Positions 34,106-42,819 of a DNA stretch of 64,000 nucleotides are shown in pieces. Source of the DNA: Limnohabitans kasalickyi (GTDB lineage Bacteria > Pseudomonadota > Gammaproteobacteria > Burkholderiales > Burkholderiaceae_C); assembly GCA_965234325.1 (NCBI GenBank), contig OZ248419.1:105577-169576 (forward strand), read 5' to 3'. The notes under the pieces were generated by a model, which saw only the letters and a list, made by a program, of their open reading frames with translations, was not told the DNA's origin and ran no database searches. Numbering within the stretch: the stretch's first letter is position 1; every line of letters begins with the position of its first letter. The position numbers and the translations under genes are program-made.

Positions 34106-34936
34106 ATGCCTTGGATTGACACGCACTGCCACCTAGACGCCGCCGAGTTTGACCCTGACCGTAGCGCCATGCGCCAACGCGCTCGCGCAGCTGGGGTTGC
34201 GCATTGCGTGATCCCCGCTGTTGCGGCGGGCAATTTTGAAACCGTACGCGACTTGGCCCATGCCCAAGATGACCATTACGCCTTGGGCATTCACCCGCTG
34301 TTCACCCCGCAAGCCACGACGGAGCATTTAGCCCAACTCGACGCTGCTTTGCACGCCAACAAAGACGACCCCCGTTTGGTCGCGGTGGGCGAAATTGGCT
34401 TGGATGGCTTTGTGCCCAGCCTCAACACCCCCGATGCCTTAGCGCAACAACGGCGTTTTTACACCGCGCAACTCGAACTCGCCCACCGCCACCAACTGCC
34501 TGTGATCCTGCATGTGCGCCGCTCAGCAGACTGGCTGCTGCAAGGCTTGCGCCAAGCGCGTGTGGTTGGCGGCATTGCCCATGCGTTCAACGGCAGCTTG
34601 CAGCAGGCGCAAGCCTTCATCGCCTTGGGCTTCAAGCTGGGGTTTGGCGGCGCATTGACGTACGAGCGCGCCTTGCAATTGCGACGCTTGGCCACAGAAC
34701 TGCCGCTGTCTGGGCTGGTCCTCGAAACCGATGCGCCCGACATTCCCCCACATTGGCTCTACGCCACGGCCGAGCAACGTGCGGCCGGCACGCCCCAAGG
34801 CCGCAACGAGCCGGCAGAGTTGCCACGCATCGCCCAAGTGTTGGCTGATTTGCGTGGCATTTCGCTGACCGAGCTGGCCGCTGTCACCACCGCGAATGCA
34901 CGTTCCGCCTTGCCGCGCCTACAATTGAAACCGTGA
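34106..34936 (+). CDS. TatD-family metal-dependent hydrolase (YjjV-like)
   Basis: This 276-residue TIM-barrel hydrolase has the family metal ligands: DTHCHLDAAEF at 5-15, a Glu in VGEIGLDG, HV in ILHVRRSADW, HAFNG (His in the fourth motif) and ETDAPDIPP for the final Asp. TatD proteins are 3'-5' exonucleases or related phosphoesterases acting on DNA or D-aminoacyl-tRNA. This one is nearer YjjV. Its stop codon overlaps the GTG start of the PHP gene (GTGA), so the two are translated together. Any role in twin-arginine export is historical only. Confidence 0.9.
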   Translation: MPWIDTHCHLDAAEFDPDRSAMRQRARAAGVAHCVIPAVAAGNFETVRDLAHAQDDHYALGIHPLFTPQATTEHLAQLDAALHANKDDPRLVAVGEIGLDGFVPSLNTPDALAQQRRFYTAQLELAHRHQLPVILHVRRSADWLLQGLRQARVVGGIAHAFNGSLQQAQAFIALGFKLGFGGALTYERALQLRRLATELPLSGLVLETDAPDIPPHWLYATAEQRAAGTPQGRNEPAELPRIAQVLADLRGISLTELAAVTTANARSALPRLQLKP

Positions 34937-35790
34937 GCACTTCTATCCTGAACGCCGATCTGCACTGTCACTCCGTGATGTCGGACGGCACCCTGACCCC
35001 CGAGCAACTCGCCGCGCGTGCCAAGGCCAACGGCGTCGAGTTGTGGTCTTTGACCGACCATGACGAAATCAGTGGCCAAGCTCGCGCCATTGCGGCGGCA
35101 CAGGCGCAGGGCATGAAATACCTCACTGGCACTGAAATTTCCGTCACGTTTGCCAATAAGACCGTGCATATCGTCGGCTTGGGCTTTGACCACACCAACG
35201 CGGCCTTGATCCAAGGCCTGCACAACACACGCGGCGGACGCAGCGAACGCGCCCAAGAAATGGCTGAAGGCTTGGCCAAAGTCGGTATCCATGGTGCCTT
35301 TGAAGGCGCGCTCAAATTTGTGGGCAACCCCGAGCTCATTTCGCGCACCCACTTTGCGCGTTTCTTGGTCGAAAGCGGCGCCTGCCAAGACACCCATGAG
35401 GTGTTTCGCAATTACCTGACCGAAGGCAAACCGGGCTTTGTGCCGCACCGCTGGGCCACGCTCAAAAACGCGGTGCAATGGATCACCGAGGCCCAAGGGA
35501 TTGCGGTGATCGCCCACCCCGGACGTTACGACTTCACGGCCAACGAAGAGTACGCCTTGTTCACCGAGTTCAAAGCCCACGGCGGCCAAGGTGTCGAAGT
35601 GGTGACCGGCAGCCACACCGTGCCCGAATACGTGGAATACGCGGACATGGCCCGTGAGTTCAATTTACTCGCATCCCGCGGCAGCGATTTTCACAGCCCT
35701 GATGAGAGTCGCATCGACTTGGGCACCTTGCCTTGGTTGCCAGGGCAGCTCACCCCCGTGTGGGATGCGCTGGCCCACCGCATCCAGTGA
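34933..35790 (+). CDS. PHP-domain phosphoesterase (RNase AM / nucleoside bisphosphate phosphatase type)
   Basis: This 285-residue PHP-family protein has metal-binding motifs ADLHCHSVMSDG at 8-19, LTDHDE near 40-45, the central HFARFLVE region, AHPGRYD and the terminal RGSDFHSPDE. Homologues (YciV/RNase AM, and a betaproteobacterial 3',5'-nucleoside bisphosphate phosphatase) degrade short RNA ends and pAp-type nucleotides. It starts with GTG overlapping the tatD-like stop, and its TGA overlaps the ATG of the next permease (TGATG). The neighbouring yciO-trpS genes match the usual Burkholderiales order. Confidence 0.9.
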   Translation: MSTSILNADLHCHSVMSDGTLTPEQLAARAKANGVELWSLTDHDEISGQARAIAAAQAQGMKYLTGTEISVTFANKTVHIVGLGFDHTNAALIQGLHNTRGGRSERAQEMAEGLAKVGIHGAFEGALKFVGNPELISRTHFARFLVESGACQDTHEVFRNYLTEGKPGFVPHRWATLKNAVQWITEAQGIAVIAHPGRYDFTANEEYALFTEFKAHGGQGVEVVTGSHTVPEYVEYADMAREFNLLASRGSDFHSPDESRIDLGTLPWLPGQLTPVWDALAHRIQ

Positions 35791-36677
35791 TGAAACCACC
35801 CGCTCCCGGCGCTTTCGCTGGCATGACCTACGCCGTGATTGCCATGGCGTGCTTTGCGGTACTGGACACCACCAATAAGTTTTTGATCGCCAGCGTGCCC
35901 TTGCTGATGGTGCTGTGGTTTCGCTACACCTTTCAAGCCGTGGCCACCACGGCCGTGATGTGGCCACGTCGTGGCCTTCGCATGTTTCACACGGCCAGCT
36001 TCAAATTGCAAATGCTGCGGGGGCTGCTACTGCTCATTTGCAGCGTGCTCGGCTTTGCCAGTTTGCAGCGCATGCCTGTGGCCGAGTTCAGCGCCATCGC
36101 CATGCTGACCCCGCTGGCTGTCACGTTTTTGGCCCGATTTGTGATGAAAGAACATGTCTCGCGTTGGCGCTGGCTGTTTGTGATGGGCGGCTTGGGCGGC
36201 GCACTGCTGATCGTGCGTCCCGGCGGCAGCATGGACACCAGCGCGGCTTGGCTACCGCTGACCATGGTGATCGCCTACGCCAGCTTTCAAACGCTCACCA
36301 GCTACATGGCCAAAACCGAAAGCCCGGTCACCATGCACATCTACACCGGCTGGGTGGGCTTTGCCATCGCCTCGGTCTTGGTACTCAGCGCATGGACGAC
36401 CGACCTCACCCGCACGCAATGGCTGCTGATGTGCTTGATTGGCTTTGCCGGCACTTTGGGGCATTACTTGTTGATCGTCGCTTTCTCAAAGGCACCTGCA
36501 GCCAACGTCACACCATTTTTGTACAGCAGCATTGGCTTTGCCACGTTGGGCGGCTGGTGGGTGTTCGGCGATGTGCCCGACCGCATTGCCATGGTGGGTA
36601 TGCTGCTGATTGCTCTGTGCGGCTTAGGCGCAGGCTGGCTCACCCAACGCGAACACCAAAAGGCCCAACGGGTGTGA
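35790..36677 (+). CDS. DMT-superfamily (EamA) permease
   Basis: This 295-residue integral membrane protein has about ten helices in two EamA repeats (first from FAGMTYAVIAMACFAVLD, second from AAWLPLTMVIAYASFQTL). It is a probable exporter with unknown substrate. The start codon overlaps the stop of the PHP gene, so it is translated from the same message. It is followed six bases later by the yciO-like gene. It is inserted into an otherwise housekeeping cluster. Confidence 0.87.
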   Translation: MKPPAPGAFAGMTYAVIAMACFAVLDTTNKFLIASVPLLMVLWFRYTFQAVATTAVMWPRRGLRMFHTASFKLQMLRGLLLLICSVLGFASLQRMPVAEFSAIAMLTPLAVTFLARFVMKEHVSRWRWLFVMGGLGGALLIVRPGGSMDTSAAWLPLTMVIAYASFQTLTSYMAKTESPVTMHIYTGWVGFAIASVLVLSAWTTDLTRTQWLLMCLIGFAGTLGHYLLIVAFSKAPAANVTPFLYSSIGFATLGGWWVFGDVPDRIAMVGMLLIALCGLGAGWLTQREHQKAQRV

Positions 36678-36683
36678 GTTGGT

Positions 36684-37319
36684 ATGGCCCAGTTTCTCCA
36701 AGTGCACCCCGACAACCCGCAGCCCCGCTTGCTCAAGCAGGCCGTTGCGTTGCTCGAGCGGGGCGGTGTTCTGGCTGTGCCCACCGACTCCAGTTATGCC
36801 TTGGTGTGCCACTTGGACGACAAAGCGGCGGTGGAGCACATGCGCCGCATCCGCCAAGTCGATGACAAACATCACCTGACCTTGATGTGTCGCGACCTGT
36901 CTGAGCTGGCGAATTACGCCAAGGTCGACAACCGGCAATACCGCTTGCTCAAAGCCGCCACGCCTGGTGCCTACACCTTCATTTTGGAAGCCACCAAAGA
37001 AGTGCCGAGGCGTGTCAGCCACCCGCAGCGCAAAACCATTGGTCTGCGCGTGCCTCTGAACCGCACCTTGCTCGACCTACTGGAACTGCATGGCGCCCCC
37101 CTCTTGGCCACCACCTTGATTCCGCCCGACGAAACGGAGCCCTTGAACGACGCCGAAGAAATTCGCGACCGCTTTGAACACGAACTGGCCGCCGTCATCG
37201 ACGCGGGTGCCTGTGCGCTGGCGCCCACCACCGTGGTTGATTTAACGCCGATGGCCAGCGGGGGCGACCCTGAAGTGATTCGCCAAGGACGTGGCCCGCT
37301 CGACATTTTGGGATTTTGA
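36684..37319 (+). CDS. YciO/Sua5-family protein (threonylcarbamoyl-AMP synthase-like)
   Basis: This 211-residue protein has the YrdC fold: LLERGGVLAVPTDSSYAL at 23-40, a KHHLTLMCRDLSELANYAKV stretch at 62-81, the GAYTFILEAT strand and the IGLRVPLN motif at 118-125. It ends in the QGRGPLDILGF tail. YrdC/TsaC makes threonylcarbamoyl-AMP for the t6A37 tRNA modification. YciO-branch members are paralogues whose exact role is less certain. The gene overlaps none but follows the permease by six bases. Confidence 0.9.
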   Translation: MAQFLQVHPDNPQPRLLKQAVALLERGGVLAVPTDSSYALVCHLDDKAAVEHMRRIRQVDDKHHLTLMCRDLSELANYAKVDNRQYRLLKAATPGAYTFILEATKEVPRRVSHPQRKTIGLRVPLNRTLLDLLELHGAPLLATTLIPPDETEPLNDAEEIRDRFEHELAAVIDAGACALAPTTVVDLTPMASGGDPEVIRQGRGPLDILGF

Positions 37320-37358
37320 GCGTTAAATGATCGGCTGATATTCCAGAGGAACCCAGCC

Positions 37359-38321
37359 ATGACGATCTGCCAAGGCTTACGCCTCTTTCTGCTTTCACTG
37401 AGTTTTGCGGCCTGCTCAGCTTGGGCACAAACGACCACCCACCTGTGGCCCACCGTGCTCTTCATCAAAGGCCAAGACCTGTGCCAATACGAGGATGCCT
37501 ACGCCAGCAGTCGTAGCGCACAAGTCAGCGAAATCACCTCTCAGCTCAAAGATCTCATGCGCATGGGCGCCTCGACGCCCGAGGGCTTAGACGCTTTGCT
37601 CGCCATTGACAGCCTGGTAGACAAAAACCGCAGCTTGGCCACGACCGGCACGCGCATGGACATCACCTTGGAAGCCAGCTTGAAGGCTTACTTGGACCGC
37701 ATGTACCTGGGCTTTAGCCCCAAAGACATCCGCTTGCAATTCTTCAATCCAGCGCCACTGAACGAGGTGCTCAAAACACTGCGAGAAAACCCGCGCAATG
37801 GCGTCATCAGCAACCAGCAGTTGGCAGCGTTGTCGGGCTTTGTGTGGGGCACCTACGCTTACGGCCCGGGCTGCAAAGGCGATTTGGTGGTGACCGTGCA
37901 CGTGGAGATTCATGGCGGCAACTCGGTGAGCTTTCAGGCCCAAGGCAAGCCCGAGAACGTGATGTCCTTGATCGCAGCTGAGATGGTTCGGCACTTTCAG
38001 CGCACCACCTTTCCAACGGCTGTGGTCATGGGTGAAAAAACCTTGGTCTTGATTGGCACGGCGGGCTCTCCCATCAACAAAGCACCGACGCCACTGATTG
38101 CCGAACGCTCTTGCACCCTGATCAAAGCGCGGCTACCCACCCAAGATGAGTATGAATTCTTGTCCATCATGGGCGATTGGAACAACGGTGTCTCGCTAGA
38201 CCACAAGGTGTGGGCCATGTCCAGCAACCGTGTACTGGCACCCGACATGCGCAACCCAAGCCCTGTGCGGGGTCACGTCGACGTGAATTACGAAGAGGTG
38301 TATTTCTACTGCGTGCGCTAG
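37359..38321 (+). CDS. Secreted protein with a SUMF1/lectin-like C-terminal module
   Basis: This 320-residue protein has a signal peptide (MTICQGLRLFLLSLSFAACSAWAQ, likely cleaved near AWA-QT). The central part (30-225) has no recognisable fold. The C-terminus, about 245-320, reads CTLIKARLPTQDEYEF, GDWNNGVSLDHKVWAMSSN and ends VYFYCVR. RLPTxxEYE, a Trp/Asn-rich loop and a terminal CVR are the landmarks of sulfatase-modifying-factor (SUMF1-like) C-type-lectin folds. No catalytic cysteine pair is evident, so binding is likelier than oxidase activity. It lies between yciO and an M50 protease gene. Function is unknown. Confidence 0.8.
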   Translation: MTICQGLRLFLLSLSFAACSAWAQTTTHLWPTVLFIKGQDLCQYEDAYASSRSAQVSEITSQLKDLMRMGASTPEGLDALLAIDSLVDKNRSLATTGTRMDITLEASLKAYLDRMYLGFSPKDIRLQFFNPAPLNEVLKTLRENPRNGVISNQQLAALSGFVWGTYAYGPGCKGDLVVTVHVEIHGGNSVSFQAQGKPENVMSLIAAEMVRHFQRTTFPTAVVMGEKTLVLIGTAGSPINKAPTPLIAERSCTLIKARLPTQDEYEFLSIMGDWNNGVSLDHKVWAMSSNRVLAPDMRNPSPVRGHVDVNYEEVYFYCVR

Positions 38322-38367
38322 GCCCCGTCCAGAGGGGGCTAGGGGCTTTCAATGCGACAATTGTTGG

Positions 38368-39039
38368 GTGAATTTCCCTGACCTGATTCAAACCATTTTG
38401 ATTTATGCCTTGCCCGTGGTGTTTGCCATCACGTTGCACGAGGCGGCGCATGGTTACATGGCGCACCGCTTAGGTGACAACACCGCGTGGGTGATGGGCC
38501 GTGTCACCCTCAACCCCTTGCCGCACATCGACCCCATGGGCACCTTGGTGATGCCTGTGGTTCTGTTTTTAGCCACGGGCGGTAACTTTTTGTTTGGCTA
38601 TGCCCGCCCCGTGCCCGTGCGCTTTGGCAACTTGAACCACCCTAAACGCGACATGATTTGGGTCGCGTTGGCTGGCCCTGTGTCCAATTTGCTGCAAGCG
38701 CTGATGTGGGGTGTGGTGATTTACGCCTTGGCAGGCGCAGGGGTGCAAGAGCGCTTCTTTTTAGAAGTCGCCAAAGCGGGCATCAAAGTCAATGCCGTCA
38801 TGTTCGCCTTCAACCTGTTTCCTCTGCCCCCGCTCGATGGCGGGCGCATCTTGGTCGGCCTGCTGCCTTGGAAACAGGCCGTGTGGCTGTCCAAAGTGGA
38901 GCCTTGGGGCTTTTACATCGTCATGGCCTTGGTGGTGATGGGCTTCATCAACACCTATTGGATGGCGCCCTTGATGACGGTGACCTTTGAACTCTTGCGC
39001 TTACTGCTCAGCCCCCTCGAATTTTTACTGAAGTCCTGA
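38368..39039 (+). CDS. M50-family site-2 protease-like membrane protein
   Basis: This 223-residue membrane metalloprotease of the short M50B type has HEAAH at 24-28 (zinc ligands and catalytic Glu) and NLFPLPPLDGGR at 149-160, supplying the third ligand Asp157. Five or six hydrophobic segments are present, and there is no PDZ domain, unlike RseP. Such compact members are common next to trpS in Burkholderiales, and their substrate is unknown. It starts with GTG, with trpS beginning four bases after its stop, so they form one operon. Confidence 0.9.
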   Translation: MNFPDLIQTILIYALPVVFAITLHEAAHGYMAHRLGDNTAWVMGRVTLNPLPHIDPMGTLVMPVVLFLATGGNFLFGYARPVPVRFGNLNHPKRDMIWVALAGPVSNLLQALMWGVVIYALAGAGVQERFFLEVAKAGIKVNAVMFAFNLFPLPPLDGGRILVGLLPWKQAVWLSKVEPWGFYIVMALVVMGFINTYWMAPLMTVTFELLRLLLSPLEFLLKS

Positions 39040-39042
39040 CAC

Positions 39043-40239
39043 ATGAAAGAACGCGTTCTCTCCGGCATGCGCCCCACTGGCGCGCTGCACTTGGGCCATT
39101 ACCACGGCGCTCTGAAAAACTGGGTACGTTTGCAGTCCGAGATGGATTGCTACTACTTCGTCGCCGACTGGCACGCCCTCACCACGCATTACGAAAGCCG
39201 CGAGGTGATCGAGAAGAACGTGTACGAGATGGTCATCGACTGGCTGGCCGTGGGCTTAGACCCCAACCAATGCACCATCTTTTTGCAAAGCCGCCTGCCT
39301 GAACACGCCGAGTTGTTCACCCTCTTGGCCATGGGTACGCCCTTAGGCTGGTTGGAGCGTGTGCCCACCTACAAAGACCAACAAGAAAAACTCAAGGACA
39401 AAGACTTGTCCACTTACGGTTTCTTGGGCTACCCCCTGCTGCAAGCCGCCGACATCCTGATTTACAAAGCCAAATATGTGCCGGTGGGTGAAGACCAAGC
39501 GAGCCACGTGGAGCTGACCCGCGAAGCCGCGCGCCGTTTCAACCACCTCTACGGCCGTGAAACCAACGCCGAAGCCAAAGTGCAGACCAGCTTGGCCAAA
39601 CTGCCCAAAGACAGCGTCAAGCGCTTCGAAAAAGCACGCAAAACTTACCAAGAAACGGGTGACGCCAAGGCCGCAGAAGGCGCTTTGGGCTATTTGGCAA
39701 GCGCCACCGAACTCGACAGCCAAGACCGCGAACGCTTGGAAGGCTATTTCAAAGGCACCGGCAAAGTCATCTTGCCCGAGCCACAAGCCCTGCTGACCGA
39801 AGCCAGCAAGTTACCAGGCTTGGATGGCGCAAAGATGAGCAAAAGCTACAACAACGCCATTGCCATCCGCGAAGACCGCGCCACGCTGGAGCACAAAGTC
39901 AAGCGCATGCCCACCGACCCCGCACGGATCAAACGCACCGACGCGGGCAACCCTGACAAATGCCCCGTGTGGCAATTTCACATGGTTTATTCGGACGAGA
40001 ACCAGCGCCAATGGGTGACCCAAGGCTGCAAAACAGCGGGTATTGGTTGCTTAGAATGTAAGCAACCCATCATTGATGCCATCCTGCGCGAGCAGCAGCC
40101 CATGCTGGAACGAGCCGAACAGTACATTGCAAACCCTAAAGTCGTCCGTGATATCGTTGATGCAGGTACAGAAAAAGCACGCATCACTGCGCGCGAGACC
40201 ATGCGCGATGTACGCGACGCCATGGGGCTAAACTACTAA
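39043..40239 (+). CDS. trpS: Tryptophanyl-tRNA synthetase
   Basis: This 398-residue class I synthetase charges tRNA-Trp. HLGH is at 16-19 within PTGALHLGHYHGAL, and KMSKS at 264-268 within DGAKMSKSYNN. Between about 175 and 255 the protein has an extended helical insert (EAKVQTSLAKLPKDSVKRFE region) that makes it longer than the 334-residue E. coli enzyme, as in other Burkholderiales. A CxxC-type pair lies in the GIGCLECKQP segment near 345. It follows the M50 protease gene by four bases and is followed by a response regulator gene. Confidence 0.95.
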   Translation: MKERVLSGMRPTGALHLGHYHGALKNWVRLQSEMDCYYFVADWHALTTHYESREVIEKNVYEMVIDWLAVGLDPNQCTIFLQSRLPEHAELFTLLAMGTPLGWLERVPTYKDQQEKLKDKDLSTYGFLGYPLLQAADILIYKAKYVPVGEDQASHVELTREAARRFNHLYGRETNAEAKVQTSLAKLPKDSVKRFEKARKTYQETGDAKAAEGALGYLASATELDSQDRERLEGYFKGTGKVILPEPQALLTEASKLPGLDGAKMSKSYNNAIAIREDRATLEHKVKRMPTDPARIKRTDAGNPDKCPVWQFHMVYSDENQRQWVTQGCKTAGIGCLECKQPIIDAILREQQPMLERAEQYIANPKVVRDIVDAGTEKARITARETMRDVRDAMGLNY

Positions 40240-40262
40240 GATATTTGTTGGAGTAATAAAAA

Positions 40263-40853
40263 ATGAGTTTGTACATCATCGATGACCATCCTTTGGTACG
40301 CCAAGCGATCGCCATGTTGCTGCGTCGCATGCGCCCTGCTGCCAAGGTTATTGAATTGGAAAAGTTCAGTGAACTGCAGGCAGCCATCATTAAGAATGGT
40401 GACCCAGAGTTGTTTGTGCTCGATTTGTTATTGCCTGGCGTCAAAGGCACAAGCGCCGTGCGCGAAGTCAAAACCATGTATGGCGAAGTTCCGCTGGTTG
40501 TGATCTCCTCCATGCCCGCTGGCGAAGCTGAAGAAACGTGCATCGAAGCCGGTGCCGATCTGTACCTCGAAAAATCAACACCTGCCCCCGAAATTTCGTC
40601 GGCCATTCAAGGTTTGTTTGCGGCTGAAGGCGGCGACGAAGAAACCGTGGTGGTGGGTGAAACCAAGTTGTCCAAGCGTCAAAAGCAACTCATCGTCATG
40701 CTTGACCGTGGGTTGAGCAACCGCGACATTGCCGCCGAACTCGACATCAGCGAGCACACGGTCAAGGTTCACCTGTGGCGTCTGTTCCGTCGTTTGGATG
40801 TGAAAAGCCGCACCCAAACCTTGCACTTTGCGCGTCAACACGGTCTGCTGTAA
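40263..40853 (+). CDS. Orphan NarL/FixJ-type response regulator
   Basis: This 196-residue two-domain regulator has a receiver with acidic pocket Asp7/Asp8, phospho-acceptor Asp54 in FVLDLLLPG and conserved Lys104 in YLEKS. A LuxR-type helix-turn-helix follows at about 135-190 (LSKRQKQLIVMLDRGLSNRDIAAELDISEHTVKVHLW). It should bind DNA as a dimer after phosphorylation. No sensor kinase is encoded within the window, so the partner must be elsewhere or the regulator uses another phosphate source. It starts 23 bases after trpS with a GGAG site and ends in a strong terminator. Confidence 0.92.
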   Translation: MSLYIIDDHPLVRQAIAMLLRRMRPAAKVIELEKFSELQAAIIKNGDPELFVLDLLLPGVKGTSAVREVKTMYGEVPLVVISSMPAGEAEETCIEAGADLYLEKSTPAPEISSAIQGLFAAEGGDEETVVVGETKLSKRQKQLIVMLDRGLSNRDIAAELDISEHTVKVHLWRLFRRLDVKSRTQTLHFARQHGLL

Positions 40854-40894
40854 GGCCCTGTTCGTCAGGACTGAGGTGAACTGCCTCAGGTCAA

Positions 40895-40935
40895 AAAAAA
40901 TCCCCGCTACGGCTTTGGCCTAGCGGGGATTTTTT
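40895..40935. terminator. Bidirectional rho-independent terminator (response regulator / ccm operon)
   Basis: A 14-bp stem (AAAAATCCCCGCTA and its complement) with an 11-base loop has T-runs on both strands. A smaller hairpin (CTGAGG / CCTCAG, 40871-40889) precedes it. It separates the convergent response regulator and ccmI genes. Confidence 0.92.
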
Positions 40936-41009
40936 ATGGGCAGCGCAATCTATACATTGGGCTCAGATTCGATCCTGATCAGACCCGCGCCGCATGGCAG
41001 CGTGTGCCA

Positions 41010-42302
41010 TCAAGGCTGTACGTCTTTGACGATCAAACTCAGGTTGCTGCTGCCGAGCTTGACGTGGCTCACACTGCCTGTCAGATCGCCCGGTTGCGGC
41101 ACAGCTTGGCCGCTCTTGGACACACGCACCCGCACGGTCACCTCACCCATGCTGGAAAGCTTGGCGCTGGGGTTCATCGCCGTGCTGTCGTCCAACACAA
41201 AATCAAATGGCAACGCTGTAGCCGTGGTACGCACAATCGCCACAGGCATGCGCGAGCCGCTGACCGCGGTGGCATACACAAACACGGTGTCTTGAGGCCC
41301 CACCTTGCCCACCCACTCAGGGGCCAAACTCACACGACCACGAATTTGAGCTTCAGGGGCAGCCTTCACAGCGGGACTGGAAACGCTTGGCGTGCTGGGC
41401 GAGAGTCCTAACTTAGAGCGAGCCTCCGAGATCGCACGTTCCAGTTCAGGTGCATCGGGCGAATTGGCGTTCACCCCCTCGCGGGCGCGCTCCCAAAAAC
41501 TCAAAGCGTCCCCGTAGTTGGATTCGCTGTACGACGCACTGCCAGCCAAAAACAAACCATTGAGATGACGCGGGTCGGCCTTGAGCACGCGCCGAATGAT
41601 GGCCCATGGCTCGCCGGCAAAGTCACCCCCGTTTTGCTGCGCCAGCGCTTCAGCCAGATCAATGGCCAAGTTGTCGTCTTGACTCAAGGCCAGCGCTTTG
41701 CGCAACGATTGGCTGGTCAACGCATATTGCCCCAGCGCGCGCTGAACGCGCGCCAGCATCACCCAGCCGTCCACGTTGTTGGGTTCGTCTTCCAAACGAC
41801 GGGACAAAGAAGCGGCCATGGTGGCAAGTTTTTCGGGTGTCACCTGTTCCTCATTGCCGAGGCCCTGCTTCAAGGCCAACGGGTCCAAGGCTTCGGGTTG
41901 GCCGATGAGGCTGTACATCGACAACGACAGCACCGGCACCAAAAAAATGAGCGCAGTCAACAAGACCCAGGGTTGACGCGGCGGTGCTACGACCAACTTG
42001 CGATGCGGTGCCTCAAGCTCAGCAGGCCCCACGTCGTCGAGCAAACGTTGGCTCAACTCGTCGCGGGCAATTTGCAACTCTTGGTCATTCAAATTGCCCA
42101 AGGCGTGCTCACGCTCTAAATCGACCAACTGATCACGGTACACAGCGGCGTTGGCGAGTGCGGGGTTGTCGCGGGCGGCATCACGCGCTTGCGCGGCAAG
42201 TGCACCGGCTTGTGCGCCACGCCACAGCGCCACACACAGCACCCCCAGCACGATGGCAATCAGGCCAACGGCCAAGGCAATAAAGGTCAAAGCAGGGTTC
42301 AC
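41010..42302 (-). CDS. ccmI: Cytochrome c maturation protein CcmI (TPR apocytochrome chaperone)
   Basis: This 430-residue protein starts with a membrane helix (TFIALAVGLIAIVLGVLCVAL), then a cytoplasmic coiled region with the DQLVDLEREHALGNLNDQELQIARDEL motif near 57-83, a second helix at about 115-130 and a periplasmic TPR domain from about 160. CcmI holds the C-terminus of apocytochrome c and delivers it to the CcmF-CcmH ligase. It is the last gene of the ccm operon, starting two bases after the ccmH stop. Confidence 0.9.
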   Translation of the reverse strand: MNPALTFIALAVGLIAIVLGVLCVALWRGAQAGALAAQARDAARDNPALANAAVYRDQLVDLEREHALGNLNDQELQIARDELSQRLLDDVGPAELEAPHRKLVVAPPRQPWVLLTALIFLVPVLSLSMYSLIGQPEALDPLALKQGLGNEEQVTPEKLATMAASLSRRLEDEPNNVDGWVMLARVQRALGQYALTSQSLRKALALSQDDNLAIDLAEALAQQNGGDFAGEPWAIIRRVLKADPRHLNGLFLAGSASYSESNYGDALSFWERAREGVNANSPDAPELERAISEARSKLGLSPSTPSVSSPAVKAAPEAQIRGRVSLAPEWVGKVGPQDTVFVYATAVSGSRMPVAIVRTTATALPFDFVLDDSTAMNPSAKLSSMGEVTVRVRVSKSGQAVPQPGDLTGSVSHVKLGSSNLSLIVKDVQP

Positions 42303-42303
42303 A

Positions 42304-42819
42304 TCAAGCCTTCAAAATTTTCTGCGCACGGGCGCGATCTGCCTCACTCAAGGGCGCAGGCTGCACCTGCTGGCGACGCTGGCGTAAATAAACACCCATC
42401 AGCACAGCGGCCACCAACAGCAATACAAACGGGCCAAACCACAGCACCCAAGTCAAGGGTTTGACTTCGGGCCGATACAACACAAAGTCGCCGTAGCGGG
42501 CCACCAAAAAGTCTTTCACTTCTTGGTCGGTATTGCCTTGGCGAATCAAGTCACGCACTTCGCGGCGCAAATCTTGGGCGAGTTCCGCATTCGATGCTGC
42601 CAAGGACTCGTTTTGGCACACCAAACAACGCAGTTCTTGGGAAATATCGACCAAGCGGGCTTCCAATTTGGGGTCATCGGCCATCGGTGCGGCTTCACGG
42701 ACTTGACCCGTCGCTGGCACAGGCATTGGAGACGAAACCGTCTGCGCCGACGCCGTGATCGCACACACCGCCAGTGCCGCCGAAACCAACGCATGCGTGA
42801 TAGAAAAAACGTAGCTCAT
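42304..42819 (-). CDS. ccmH: Cytochrome c maturation protein CcmH (thioredoxin-like)
   Basis: This 171-residue protein has a signal peptide ending near ASA25, the redox motif LRCLVCQ with Cys65 and Cys68, and a C-terminal membrane helix (WFGPFVLLLVAAVL near 127-140). It reduces the heme-binding cysteines of apocytochrome c. The CcmI domain is encoded separately, as in the CycL/CycH arrangement. The start overlaps the ccmG stop (ATGA). Confidence 0.92.
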   Translation of the reverse strand: MSYVFSITHALVSAALAVCAITASAQTVSSPMPVPATGQVREAAPMADDPKLEARLVDISQELRCLVCQNESLAASNAELAQDLRREVRDLIRQGNTDQEVKDFLVARYGDFVLYRPEVKPLTWVLWFGPFVLLLVAAVLMGVYLRQRRQQVQPAPLSEADRARAQKILKA

